DNA of 64,000 bases from JAGQOZ01 sp041399205 (GTDB taxonomy: Bacteria > Planctomycetota > Planctomycetia > Pirellulales > Pirellulaceae). Within the stretch, counting starts at the first letter, position 1. The number at the start of each line of letters is the position of its first letter. The position numbers were made by a program, and so were the translations under genes. This document shows positions 49,066 through 58,123 of this stretch, piece after piece. Under the pieces are notes generated by a model. That model saw nothing but the letters and a program-made list of their open reading frames with translations, made no database searches and had not been told where the DNA came from. The DNA is taken from contig JAWKTK010000010.1 in NCBI GenBank assembly GCA_041399205.1, positions 186,001 to 250,000 on the forward strand. Direction: 5' to 3'.

Positions 49066-49578
49066 TCAGGACCATTGCATAGTTAGCCGGAGGCGAGCGT
49101 GGCGGTGGCAATTTAGGTGTCTGGATTTGCATCCGCCGGGCAATGGTGAGTCCGTTCGGCGGCGGTGTTGGCGTTTTGCGTTTAGATGTTTTTCGTTTAG
49201 ATGTTTTTCGTTTAGATGTTTTTCGTTTAGATGTTCGACGTTTGGATGTTCGACGTTTGGATGTTCGACGTTTGGATGTTCGACGTTTGGATGTGTGGTC
49301 ACCACGAGTTCAGTGAACGAAGTCGCTGCCGTGGCACGACGATTCGATGTCGCACCGCCGACCACCGGTTTTCGTTGCGATGATTCGCCGAGCGGCTTCC
49401 GGTCAGGCGTCTTGCCCGTAGTTCGCCGCGAGCCCAAGCGGCTTTTCCATCGGTAAAACGAAGCAGGCGAAATACCTTCCGTTTTGCAGAACTCGGCAAC
49501 CGTCTGCTCGGACACCGAGTACCGTTCCAGCCGCTGCGCCCAAACCGCCCTTCGCTCCCCGATCGCCATGCGTCCCAT
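49066..49578 (-). pseudogene. IS66 TnpA-like accessory protein remnant with pentapeptide repeats
   Basis: 170 residues as read. The N-terminus (MAIGERRAVWAQRLERYSVS, SPASFYRWKSRLGSR) is a helix-turn-helix like IS66-family TnpA. The middle carries eight tandem five-residue units (HPNVE and HLNEK). The C-terminus looks frameshifted, since LPGG followed by MQIQTPKLPPP in the other frame fits the usual family ending better. No tnpB or tnpC is near, so it is a decayed IS66-type fragment. It ends 77 bp from the distal CRISPR repeat. Confidence 0.6.
49179..49293. repeat. 15-bp tandem repeat (about 7.7 copies) inside the TnpA-like gene
   Basis: Units CGTTTAGATGTTTTT (three copies), a hybrid, then CGTTTGGATGTTCGA (three copies) and a partial. 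Read on the minus strand these encode the HLNEK and HPNVE pentapeptides. Confidence 0.9.
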
Positions 49579-49655
49579 GTGACAACTCCATCAACAGAAT
49601 TGAAAAAATCACCCAGCCTACACCACCTGGCAACCATGGCACTCAGAGACGCTTA

Positions 49656-52432
49656 CTTTCAATCCACGTCGCCCTCCGAGGAGAGCGACGACGACCCGAC
49701 ACCTCCCGACCCGACACCTGCACCATTGTTTCAATCCACGTCGCCCTCCGAGGAGAGCGACGACTTCCTGTTGCCGTTTAACCACTCCGTGAGCATTTCC
49801 GTTTCAATCCACGTCGCCCTCCGAGGAGAGCGACGACCCCATAAACCGACGTCGACGGTCCCGGCGACGATGTTTCGATCCACGTCGCCCTCCGAGGAGA
49901 GCGACGACGATTTCGATTTTCCAAGTAGCCACAGGCACCATCGGTTTCAATCCACGTCGCCCTCCGAGGAGAGCGACGACCGAGCGTTTTCCTTGCGGCG
50001 TTCCGATAGTTCTGAGTTTCAATCCACGTCGCCCTCCGAGGAGAGCGACGACGCTGCATCAAAACCAAAAACCCCCGAACGTTTTTTGTTTCAATCCACG
50101 TCGCCCTCCGAGGAGAGCGACGACCGTCTGGCGGGGCTGCCGGCGTCGCGTGTGTCTGGTTTCAATCCACGTCGCCCTCCGAGGAGAGCGACGACCGTCA
50201 CGAAACTATGCCACCACCTGGCAGGATCAGTTTCAATCACGTCGCCCTCCGAGGAGAGCGACGACTACAATGACCTCGTGCGGTCGACCAGCTCGTAATG
50301 TTTCAATCCACGTCGCCCTCCGAGGAGAGCGACGACCAAAGGGAACTAGGTTGTGCATTGCATTTCGTCCAGTTTCAATCCACGTCGCCCTCCGAGGAGA
50401 GCGACGACTCCCGCCAGACAGGTTTCGCAAGCGATGATTCTGCGGTTTCAATCCACGTCGCCCTCCGAGGAGAGCGACGACGCCAACGCCAAAGCTGGTC
50501 AAAATGCTGCCAGTGTTTCAATCCACGTCGCCCTCCGAGGAGAGCGACGACCTGGCCACCCAGACGAAACCAAACGACGTCCGCGTTTCAATCCACGTCG
50601 CCCTCCGAGGAGAGCGACGACTTTCAGTCCTTCCGTTTCTTCTCGCTGTTCAGTTGTTTCAATCCACGTCGCCCTCCGAGGAGAGCGACGACTAGCCACC
50701 CGGCCAAGTGTAGGGACCAGCGCCGCAGCGTTTCAATCCACGTCGCCCTCCGAGGAGAGCGACGACCGGTGATCAAAATTTCGTTGGTAACGGTATCGAC
50801 CGTTTCAATCCACGTCGCCCTCCGGAGAGCGACGACCCTGTTCTCAATGTCACGGGCGACGACGTATCAGTAGTTTCAATCCACGTCGCCCTCCGAGGAG
50901 AGCGACGACCTAGTTAGCACAGTTTTTTGCCCTGATCGCATCAGTTTCAATCCACGTCGCCCTCCGAGGAGAGCGACGACCGAACGCTCGCAGAAAACAG
51001 CCAAGGACGAGTATACGTTTCAATCCACGTCGCCCTCCGAGGAGAGCGACGACACGAAAATGCAGACATGCGTTGTCGAACGGCAAGACGGTTTCAATCC
51101 ACGTCGCCCTCCGAGGAGAGCGACGACCCACGAGCCAAAAGCAAGTACTGCGAACATGGGTGGTTTCAATCCACGTCGCCCTCCGAGGAGAGCGACGACG
51201 CGTACTTTTGTCACGTCAGTGAAGCGACTTTTTCAGTTTCAATCCACGTCGCCCTCCGAGGAGAGCGACGACATGGCGTGGATTTCGTTCGCCTGTGATG
51301 CAATTAGTTTCAATCCACGTCGCTTCCTCCGAGGAGAGCGACGACTATAAGCGTTTTTACGCCGTCTGGATCTTCGTGCGAGTTTCAATCCACGTCGCCC
51401 TCCGAGGAGAGCGACGACTGCTCGTTGCGTCCATGTTATTCAGTTCGTCTACGTTTCAATCCACGTCGCCCTCCGAGGAGAGCGACGACGTGTCCCGTGT
51501 TCAAAGTGTAGTGGTTCAAAATAGTTTCAATCCACGTCGCCCTCCGAGGAGAGCGACGACCCGTCGGCGACTTGGCAGCTACGCAATCCCAAACGGTTTC
51601 AATCCACGTCGCCCTCCGAGGAGAGCGACGACGCGCAGATGCGCGAACGCTACGCGTACCATTCGCGCGTTTCAATCCACGTCGCCCTCCGAGGAGAGCG
51701 ACGACCGGCTATGGTGACTCGCAACGGTTCTTCGCAGCATGTTTCAATCCACGTCGCCCTCCGAGGAGAGCGACGACGCCTGCAACAATTGGGGATTGCA
51801 ACTCAATAACGTTTCAATCCACGTCGCCCTCCGAGGAGAGCGACGACCGCCCCGCGAACACGTAACTGGTCTTTTCCAAGCTGGTTTCAATCCACGTCGC
51901 CCTCCGAGGAGAGCGACGACTTCGCTGCAACTTGGTCGACGTTTCTACGGTATCGTTTCAATCCACGTCGCCCTCCGAGGAAGCGACGACCCGTGGCAAT
52001 CTGCCACGGCTCACCTAAGAAACGCGTTTCAATCCACGTCGCCCTCCGAGGAGAGCGACGACGATAAGTCGATCGCTGTGTTGGCCCCGCCAAACTCAGT
52101 TTCAATCCACGTCGCCCTCCGAGGAGAGCGACGACGATGTCGCCTGTAAAGACTCCCGAGCCTTACACCCCCGTTTCAATCCACGTCGCCCTCCGAGGAG
52201 AGCGACGACACCGCCAGCACCGTGCGACGCCCAAAATTCGTAATGCGTTTCAATCCACGTCGCCCTCCGAGGAGAGCGACGACATTTGTACGAGTGTTCA
52301 TCTTTCACCAACGGCCACCAGTTTCAATCCACGTCGCCCTCCGAGGAGAGCGACGACAAGGAACCCCGCGTTGCATACCTACCCGCAGCACAAACGTTTC
52401 AATCCACGTCGCCCTCCGAGGAGAGCGACGAC
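49656..52432 (-). CRISPR. Type I-C CRISPR array: 39 repeats, 38 spacers
   Basis: Repeat 37 nt, read on the minus strand from GTCGTCGCTCTCCTCGGAGG to GTGGATTGAAAC, with a near-perfect internal palindrome. Spacers are 33-38 nt. Repeats start at 49656, 49728, 49801, 49872, 49944, 50016, 50088, 50159, 50230 and so on to 52396. Five internal repeats deviate: 49872 (one substitution), 50230 (36 nt), 50802 (35 nt), 51307 (39 nt) and 51955 (36 nt); the terminal 49656 copy differs at its last base. The cas operon lies upstream in transcription order, so new spacers should enter at the 52432 end. Confidence 0.98.
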
Positions 52433-52610
52433 TCCCTGATCATAACTTGTTGTGGTGCCTCGAAGAAAGATGCGTGGTTCGCGAACCTAGGCTCGAACCG
52501 TAGGTAGAGGCGAGAAGTACGGATGGGCTTCGTCATAAACGCTGATCCGGAAACAAGTTAAGGAAATCGCGAACAGTACGGGGGTTTTGGCAATCGCTCA
52601 GGGTTCGCGG
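52433..52610 (-). promoter_or_regulatory. CRISPR leader
   Basis: The 178 bp between the first repeat and cas2 is non-coding and lies on the side from which the array is transcribed. It contains a GTTCGCGAAC palindrome near 52477 and again part of one near 52590, a feature often seen in I-C leaders. A precise promoter cannot be fixed by eye. Confidence 0.7.
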
Positions 52611-52901
52611 TTAGGCAAATAGAGGCCCATCGATGTCAAAGCTGGTTACCACTCCAAAGTGCTCGATCTTTCGTCGCCAGTCGTTTCCAAGGAAATAGTA
52701 GCGAAGACTATCCAGTTCTGGGTCAGCAATTGATTCCAGTCGCCGCTTGCATTCGGCCCATTGCGCTGGATTGACCTCTAATTCGAAAACAGACTGTTGA
52801 ACTCGCTGTCCATAGTCCAGGCAGCATTTCGCTACGTTCCGAAGCCGTCTGCGACCGTCCTTGTCTTGCGTGTTCACATCGTACGTGACCAGCATATACA
52901 T
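52611..52901 (-). CDS. cas2: CRISPR-associated protein Cas2
   Basis: 96 residues, ATG at 52901 with AGGAG 8 nt upstream. MYMLVTYDVNTQDKDGRRRL gives the ferredoxin-fold start with the conserved Asp (YDV); QRVQQSVFELEVNPAQW is the second signature. It forms the Cas1-Cas2 integrase that inserts spacers. The last cas gene of the operon. Confidence 0.96.
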   Translation of the reverse strand: MYMLVTYDVNTQDKDGRRRLRNVAKCCLDYGQRVQQSVFELEVNPAQWAECKRRLESIADPELDSLRYYFLGNDWRRKIEHFGVVTSFDIDGPLFA

Positions 52902-52943
52902 TTCCAGCTCCTTGCGATCTGACGATTCAGCGGTTCATGCCTG

Positions 52944-53975
52944 CTATTTCCAAACAAAGGCCGGGTACTCTTGGATATCGCCTCGAATGAATCGAGCACA
53001 CAGTCGAGCTTGAAGATGCGGCAAGAGCCCAATCGTCGTTTTTTCTTGTAGGTAGGGATGCACAATGACATCTTGCTTTCGATTTTGATAGGCCGACAAA
53101 ACCGTCTTTCGTGCGTTTTCTGTCAACGTAACGGCGCCGGAGGGCCCCGCTTGGAAATCTTGTGCGTTAACTTGGCGACGATTGATCAAGGAAAACACAA
53201 GTCGGTCGGCGATAAAGGGTCGAAACTCTTCCACTAAATCGAGTGCCAGTCCGGGTCGACCAGGTCGGTCGCGATGCAGGCAACCAACGGCCGCGTCCAG
53301 GCCAGCTGCTTCACATGCCGAGCGAAGATCGTGTGTCAGCATGCTATACAGAAAGGACATCAGCGCGTTGATGTTGTCCATGGGCGGGCGGCGGCTTCTT
53401 CCTTGAAAGGCGAAGGCATCGTCTTTGACGCGAATCAAATCGTTGAAATTCGAAAAATAGGTGCTGGCCGATTCACCTTCCAAGCCACGCAGTCGATCCA
53501 ACGCTTCGGCTTCTTCGATCTCTTCAATAAAGTAAGCCAAGCGACGGCTGGCACTGCGTAAACGCTGTGCTTGTTCATCGTCTTTTGTGTCTCGGGCTCC
53601 ACGGAGCAGTACGGAACGAGCGTTGGAGACCTTGGCTGCTATCGCGTTCCGCGCGAATTGACAGCTGGCGGTTTCGTCGTCTGCCATTCGATACTGTGCT
53701 CGCCGCAGCAAGACATTGCCTGGCGTAAACCCAACCACCGCCGCTCGGAATCCGCCGTACGGACTGAGAAAGGAAATCGTTACGCCTGCTTCTGCACAGG
53801 CGGCCATCAAATAGGGACTGCAACCGATTTTGCCGAAGCAGACGATGCCGTCCAAGTTATGCAGTGGCACTCGGAGCCGATTCTCCTTTTCAACTCGAAC
53901 AACAACGGCCTGCCCGTCTTTGCGTAAGTAGGCCCCTTCGGTCATCACGAACAAGGTGTTCAGGTGTCGTTTCAT
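52944..53975 (-). CDS. cas1: CRISPR-associated endonuclease Cas1 (type I-C)
   Basis: 343 residues, the usual I-C length. NTLFVMTEGAYLRKDGQAVV start; active-site Glu in GESASTYFSNFNDL, His in GCLHRDRPGRPGLALDLVEE and downstream acidic EFRPFIADR. It catalyses spacer integration together with Cas2 and, in I-C, Cas4. Confidence 0.97.
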   Translation of the reverse strand: MKRHLNTLFVMTEGAYLRKDGQAVVVRVEKENRLRVPLHNLDGIVCFGKIGCSPYLMAACAEAGVTISFLSPYGGFRAAVVGFTPGNVLLRRAQYRMADDETASCQFARNAIAAKVSNARSVLLRGARDTKDDEQAQRLRSASRRLAYFIEEIEEAEALDRLRGLEGESASTYFSNFNDLIRVKDDAFAFQGRSRRPPMDNINALMSFLYSMLTHDLRSACEAAGLDAAVGCLHRDRPGRPGLALDLVEEFRPFIADRLVFSLINRRQVNAQDFQAGPSGAVTLTENARKTVLSAYQNRKQDVIVHPYLQEKTTIGLLPHLQARLCARFIRGDIQEYPAFVWK

Positions 53976-54056
53976 TTTCTGGGCGTCCGTTTACGGTTTT
54001 CGTTCACCTCCGTGCACTGTTGTTCCTGGCGGGCATCCTTCGGTCGAACCGTTGCA

Positions 54057-54767
54057 TCAGAACGAATCAAATTCCACATCGTTTTGGGGGCCGTCTTCGT
54101 TTGCCAACGAATTCGAAAGCTGACGCCGGAAAAAGGCTGCGGCGTTGGAATTCGGTCCCGTTCCAGCGGGCAAGCAGAGTTCCAATAACGAACAGCTATC
54201 GCACTTGGGTTCGCGTCGAGCTAACGGGTTTTCGCGGCTCTGAATCATTTCTCGTAGCCGAAGTGTCGTGTCACGCGTCCGTTGTCGCAATCTTTGGTCC
54301 AGCGAAACCTCCGTCCGGCGTTTACGCTTGCCGTAGAAGAGATGTCCCTGTGCAATATCACAGCGAAACATTTCTTCCAGGCACATCGCCTGAGCACAAA
54401 GTTGGACTCGGTCACTATCGTCTTTCTTTGGCTTGCCGCGTTTGTATTCAATGGGAACGACAGCTGCGTAACGTGGATTCGAATCGCTGGACTGCCGATG
54501 TTGCGGATGATGTAACTCCACGATATCGGCGACTCCAAACAAGCCGAGCGAATCAGACCGCAACGGCAAGCCACGCGCGATCGTCACGTTCGTTCGATGT
54601 TCGTCCGGACCATCATGCGCCCGATCGTGCAGATGCCTGCCTTCGACCGTGAGCCGATTCTCGACCCACAGTCGTTCGACATGAATCAGCGCGCACTGTC
54701 GCTCGCAGAATATCAAATGCTGTAAGGCGGAGATGGGTAGGAGATGGTCGTCGGAAAATTCGGTCAT
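54057..54767 (-). CDS. cas4: CRISPR-associated exonuclease Cas4 (type I-C)
   Basis: 236 residues. Iron-sulfur cysteines appear in LIFCERQCALIH near the N-terminus and KCDSCSLLELC near the C-terminus. RecB-like nuclease residues: GVADIVELH (Asp) and VPIEYKRGKPK (Glu, Lys). It selects and trims prespacers with the correct PAM. ATG overlaps the cas7 stop by 4 nt (ATGA), indicating translational coupling. Confidence 0.95.
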   Translation of the reverse strand: MTEFSDDHLLPISALQHLIFCERQCALIHVERLWVENRLTVEGRHLHDRAHDGPDEHRTNVTIARGLPLRSDSLGLFGVADIVELHHPQHRQSSDSNPRYAAVVPIEYKRGKPKKDDSDRVQLCAQAMCLEEMFRCDIAQGHLFYGKRKRRTEVSLDQRLRQRTRDTTLRLREMIQSRENPLARREPKCDSCSLLELCLPAGTGPNSNAAAFFRRQLSNSLANEDGPQNDVEFDSF

Positions 54768-55618
54768 AGTTTTCTGTGGATTGTGATTCCGTCTGGAAGA
54801 TCTGCGTCATCGACTTCGACGGCGTAGTCGTCAAAGCTGCGAGGCGGTGTATCCTTGCCTCCGCGCAGAACCTTGACGCGGTTTTGCAGTAGATGAGCCG
54901 GTGCGTTGCCCAAAGCGTCTTGGTGTTCAAAGACGATTAGGATTGCGGCGACATTTTGACCTCGGCTGGCAGATCGGTCCAGTTCAAACATCTGCATCAA
55001 GGATGTCCAGAAGAGTTCCAGGTCATCTTCCGAGAATCCGGTCTGGCGTGCGAAGAACGGATTGACGAATCCATGGCACCGATACAGTCCATATGGCACT
55101 GTGAATTTACGGCCCATCGTGCGGTTGTCCCCGTCTTGCTTTTCCGCTTCCTTTTCAGTGGCCACGGCGCATCGAGTGATTGCATGTTCGAGCGAAACAA
55201 TCGGATCGATACTGCGGGAAAACGCCAGCTGTATGGGGCCACGAACTTGGCCACAATTCACCTTCGTGCTCATCACTGCACCGAACGCTCGTATGTCGTA
55301 GAAATTCTGACACATCCATTCGCGACACTTTTCGACCTCCGTTTGTTTTGCTTTCGTCGCGTCTAGCTTCAATGCTTCATATGCACGTGCATGTTGCGAA
55401 TTCAAGACCGCTCGCTCTTTGACGTAGATTTCGTAGGGAGGCTTTTCTTCTTTGACGGTGCCGATGAAGTTGCGAACTTTGCGTTTCAAACAAACATCGG
55501 TGACCAAGCCGTGTCCCGTTTCGGGATCGACGCGAGGTAGGTTTCCGGCGTCCGGGTCTCCATTTGGGTTTCCGTCCACAACATCAAACAGCAGAACAAA
55601 ATCGTATCGGTGGTCCAT
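54764..55618 (-). CDS. cas7c: Type I-C Cascade backbone Cas7c (Csd2)
   Basis: 284 residues. FDVVDGNPNGDPDAGNLPRV is the hallmark N-terminus; HGLVTDVCLKRKVRNFIG and KFTVPYGLYRCHGFVNPFFA follow. Six or so copies polymerise on crRNA in the I-C Cascade complex. AAAGG lies upstream of the ATG at 55618. Confidence 0.96.
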   Translation of the reverse strand: MDHRYDFVLLFDVVDGNPNGDPDAGNLPRVDPETGHGLVTDVCLKRKVRNFIGTVKEEKPPYEIYVKERAVLNSQHARAYEALKLDATKAKQTEVEKCREWMCQNFYDIRAFGAVMSTKVNCGQVRGPIQLAFSRSIDPIVSLEHAITRCAVATEKEAEKQDGDNRTMGRKFTVPYGLYRCHGFVNPFFARQTGFSEDDLELFWTSLMQMFELDRSASRGQNVAAILIVFEHQDALGNAPAHLLQNRVKVLRGGKDTPPRSFDDYAVEVDDADLPDGITIHRKL

Positions 55619-55676
55619 GGAATTGGCCTTTCGTAATTTAAATCAGTGCAAATGGTTGACGGGCAAAAGACAGCGA

Positions 55677-56036
55677 TCAATCGTCGCCTTTCGGTTTTTT
55701 TGTGAAAAAGTCCTGTCGCTGGTGATAGTAGCCAATGGCAAACAGGCCTTGATCTGTCAGGTTCATATGGGACGGAAATTGATCAATGTGTCCCATGATT
55801 TCCTGCATGCGTTTGTCGGCCACCACCTTTTTTCCACCTTCCAGCTTTCCCAAATGGTGTTGGCTCATGCGGATCAAACGTGGGAACACCGTGGCAGGTG
55901 TTGCCGAAGCGGCGCCAAAATATCGGTCCTTGATGGTGGCGTTCAAGCCTGGCAGCGCGTCCTCTTGAGCTCGTTCAAGTGAAGCGAACAGTCGACCAAG
56001 TTGGTACGAAGTTTCTTGTCGTTCGGAATCTAGCAT
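55677..56036 (-). CDS. cas11c: Probable internal translation product Cas11c (small subunit) within cas8c
   Basis: In-frame ATG at 56036 within the 3' end of cas8c, preceded by GGAG 9 nt upstream. It would give a 119-residue, helix-rich protein starting MLDSERQETSYQLGRLF. In other I-C systems the Cascade small subunit is known to be made from an internal start at this place in cas8c. Here it is inferred from position and the ribosome-binding site. Confidence 0.55.
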   Translation of the reverse strand: MLDSERQETSYQLGRLFASLERAQEDALPGLNATIKDRYFGAASATPATVFPRLIRMSQHHLGKLEGGKKVVADKRMQEIMGHIDQFPSHMNLTDQGLFAIGYYHQRQDFFTKKPKGDD

Positions 56037-57428
56037 GACGGGGATCTCCAATTGATGGTTGTGATTGAGAATGGCTTTGATGGTGGCAGCACGCACATGT
56101 TTGATTTCGCGGTCGGCTCGAATTCGCCGCAGGATGGCGGCAAGTAACGCGTCTGGATAGCGACCGCCGGTGAGAACGGCTCGTAGTAGTGCACCTCCCA
56201 GCAGAGGTGGAATCTCTTTGGTTTCTCGCGAGGTTTGTGCCAAGATCAACCACAGCGGAATGACGTCGCGATCTTTCGAGCCTTTGACGATTTCAAGTCG
56301 TTGTTGATGTTGAGCAACTCGCCGAATCAATTCTCCAGCCGTACCCGTGATCCAAAAGCGGACGGAAAGTCTCGAGGCATTCGGTGCCAACCCAAGAACA
56401 TAGAAACCAGTTTCCGCTTCGGGGACGTCGGCTTCGCCCAGCGCAATGCGTTTGAGCATGCGCCCTGTTTCCGCTGCCAACGTTTCATCTTCGGTTCGTT
56501 CCGTATCCAGGCCGAAACCAAACAAATCTTCCGACTCCGTCGGTTTATCTGCCCAGAAAACGCACGCTGTGTCGCCGATTTGGACTTTTCGGCCCAGGTC
56601 GCGCTGGAGCAGCATATTCAGGGCAGTCGTATACCGAAACGCAGCCGATTCACTTACCGGCGCGTTATAACTTTGCGTCTTGCCGTAGCTGGTGAACGCC
56701 GTAAGGTTGAACGAAACGATGGATGCTCCGGATGACTGGGCTCCGGAAACACCTTTGATTGGCGGGTGCAACCGAGCAAGCGTGGCGTGCTCGCCCGACA
56801 CCAAGCACATGCTCGCAACTTCCTTACTATCTTCAACGGATGTTGACTTTTTGGCCCACGCGTTTCGGATCGCCGGAAGTTCGTGCAGGCGTTGCTGCTG
56901 CCCACGAATACGAAACACACCGAATCCAGAACCGATCTCACGCAACAATTTGTCTTGTTCGTCAGACAACTGCGTTGGCGTCCACTTGTCGAAGAAGTTT
57001 TTCAGTGCGTCGTATTCCGACGCGGACAAATTCGCGGCCATTTCCAGATGCAGTGTTTTGCAGGCGTCATGACACTCGCCAATGCGCTCGAACTTCTTCA
57101 GCCGCTTCTTTTGATCGCTGGCGAATTCATCGTCCGGTGCCGTAGCGATTTCTGGCGGAACCCATCCCAACAAGTAGTCCGCTTTGTCCCAGAGAAACAT
57201 GGGCATGATGCCTGCTGCTCGTTTTCCACAATAAGGCAATTGCATCGATCGCGGTACGGGCTTCTTACCAGACGTATCGCGAATGTCTTGAATGGCATGC
57301 AGCGAACCATCTTCTTCGATGACAACTTCGAATGAGACTTTTTGTGGCGCAAATCCTTCTTCCGATATCGCAACGTCAGGATCGGCAGCCAATCGATCGT
57401 AGTAGTCGCACAGTTTTTGCAAGATCAT
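55677..57428 (-). CDS. cas8c: Type I-C large subunit Cas8c (Csd1)
   Basis: 583 residues, the usual length for Csd1. ILQKLCDYYDRLAADPDVAI start, TTALNMLLQRDLGRKVQIGDT and AGELIRRVAQHQQRLEIVKG in the middle, and a helical C-terminal section SHMNLTDQGLFAIGYYHQRQ. It recognises the PAM and helps load Cas3. The ATG overlaps the cas5c stop by 4 nt. Confidence 0.96.
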   Translation of the reverse strand: MILQKLCDYYDRLAADPDVAISEEGFAPQKVSFEVVIEEDGSLHAIQDIRDTSGKKPVPRSMQLPYCGKRAAGIMPMFLWDKADYLLGWVPPEIATAPDDEFASDQKKRLKKFERIGECHDACKTLHLEMAANLSASEYDALKNFFDKWTPTQLSDEQDKLLREIGSGFGVFRIRGQQQRLHELPAIRNAWAKKSTSVEDSKEVASMCLVSGEHATLARLHPPIKGVSGAQSSGASIVSFNLTAFTSYGKTQSYNAPVSESAAFRYTTALNMLLQRDLGRKVQIGDTACVFWADKPTESEDLFGFGLDTERTEDETLAAETGRMLKRIALGEADVPEAETGFYVLGLAPNASRLSVRFWITGTAGELIRRVAQHQQRLEIVKGSKDRDVIPLWLILAQTSRETKEIPPLLGGALLRAVLTGGRYPDALLAAILRRIRADREIKHVRAATIKAILNHNHQLEIPVMLDSERQETSYQLGRLFASLERAQEDALPGLNATIKDRYFGAASATPATVFPRLIRMSQHHLGKLEGGKKVVADKRMQEIMGHIDQFPSHMNLTDQGLFAIGYYHQRQDFFTKKPKGDD

Positions 57429-58096
57429 TGTCGCAGCTCCTTACTTTCAAAGGGCGGCACTTCAATCACGCCGTCGGTCATCTCGGCGCGGAAGAAACGA
57501 GGCGTCATGTCATTCTGAAAGTCGATGTCGTGAAGCATGTAACCTAGATCTCGCGTGCCCATTAGCGATATGTGTGGCGTTGGCGGTTCTCCTTCGTGCC
57601 ACTGGAAATCACACGTGAATTCGCGGCAACCGAGATAAGGACGATGAAAACACTGCCCCTTGGTGGATCGCCGTTTAAAGATTTCAAAATGTTTGTTGGG
57701 CGGATCGTTGCCGCTAATAACGACGTAATGAGCTTCGATGATGTAGTCCACATCCTGAAGTAAGGTGGCCGCGCGTTGCTGGCGGTCTTCTTCAATCACC
57801 TGGCACAGCGTTGCGGTACTAGTGCCGTCGATGAAGCTTCTTAGAGTTCGTTCGGAAGGGCCGACGCTGCCCAATTCATTACGCCGAATATTGGTAAACC
57901 GAATGGGATTGAGCGTGCGAATCCGTTCAATCACCCAGCGAATTTCCGGCTTCCAATAAATGGCTTCCAGAATGCCGCGTGCTGCAGATGGCGTCATTAC
58001 GTCATAACTAACTCGTTCGACTTTCATTTCCGGACGAGTAAAACAGGCAAGGTCACCCCAGATGCGAATGGCAACTCGGTTCTTTTCCAGATTCAT
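57425..58096 (-). CDS. cas5c: Type I-C crRNA-processing subunit Cas5c (Cas5d)
   Basis: 223 residues. AIRIWGDLACFTRPEMKVER and YDVMTPSAARGILEAIYWKP are the diagnostic N-terminal stretch. In I-C, Cas5c replaces Cas6 and cuts the pre-crRNA, leaving the GUGGAUUGAAAC-side handle. No cas6 gene is present in the window, consistent with this role. Confidence 0.96.
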   Translation of the reverse strand: MNLEKNRVAIRIWGDLACFTRPEMKVERVSYDVMTPSAARGILEAIYWKPEIRWVIERIRTLNPIRFTNIRRNELGSVGPSERTLRSFIDGTSTATLCQVIEEDRQQRAATLLQDVDYIIEAHYVVISGNDPPNKHFEIFKRRSTKGQCFHRPYLGCREFTCDFQWHEGEPPTPHISLMGTRDLGYMLHDIDFQNDMTPRFFRAEMTDGVIEVPPFESKELRQ

Positions 58097-58123
58097 GATT
58101 TCCTTTCAACGTTAGAGATGGTA

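Noticed and set aside
49579..52507. Many long open frames with SIHVALRGERR- or FQSTSPSEESDD-like repeats in both orientations
   Set aside because: They are translations of the CRISPR repeat and spacers; no start signals or protein family features.
52470..52510. tRNA-like T-arm (GGTTCGAGCC) in the CRISPR leader
   Set aside because: No acceptor, D- or anticodon-arm pairing is found around it.
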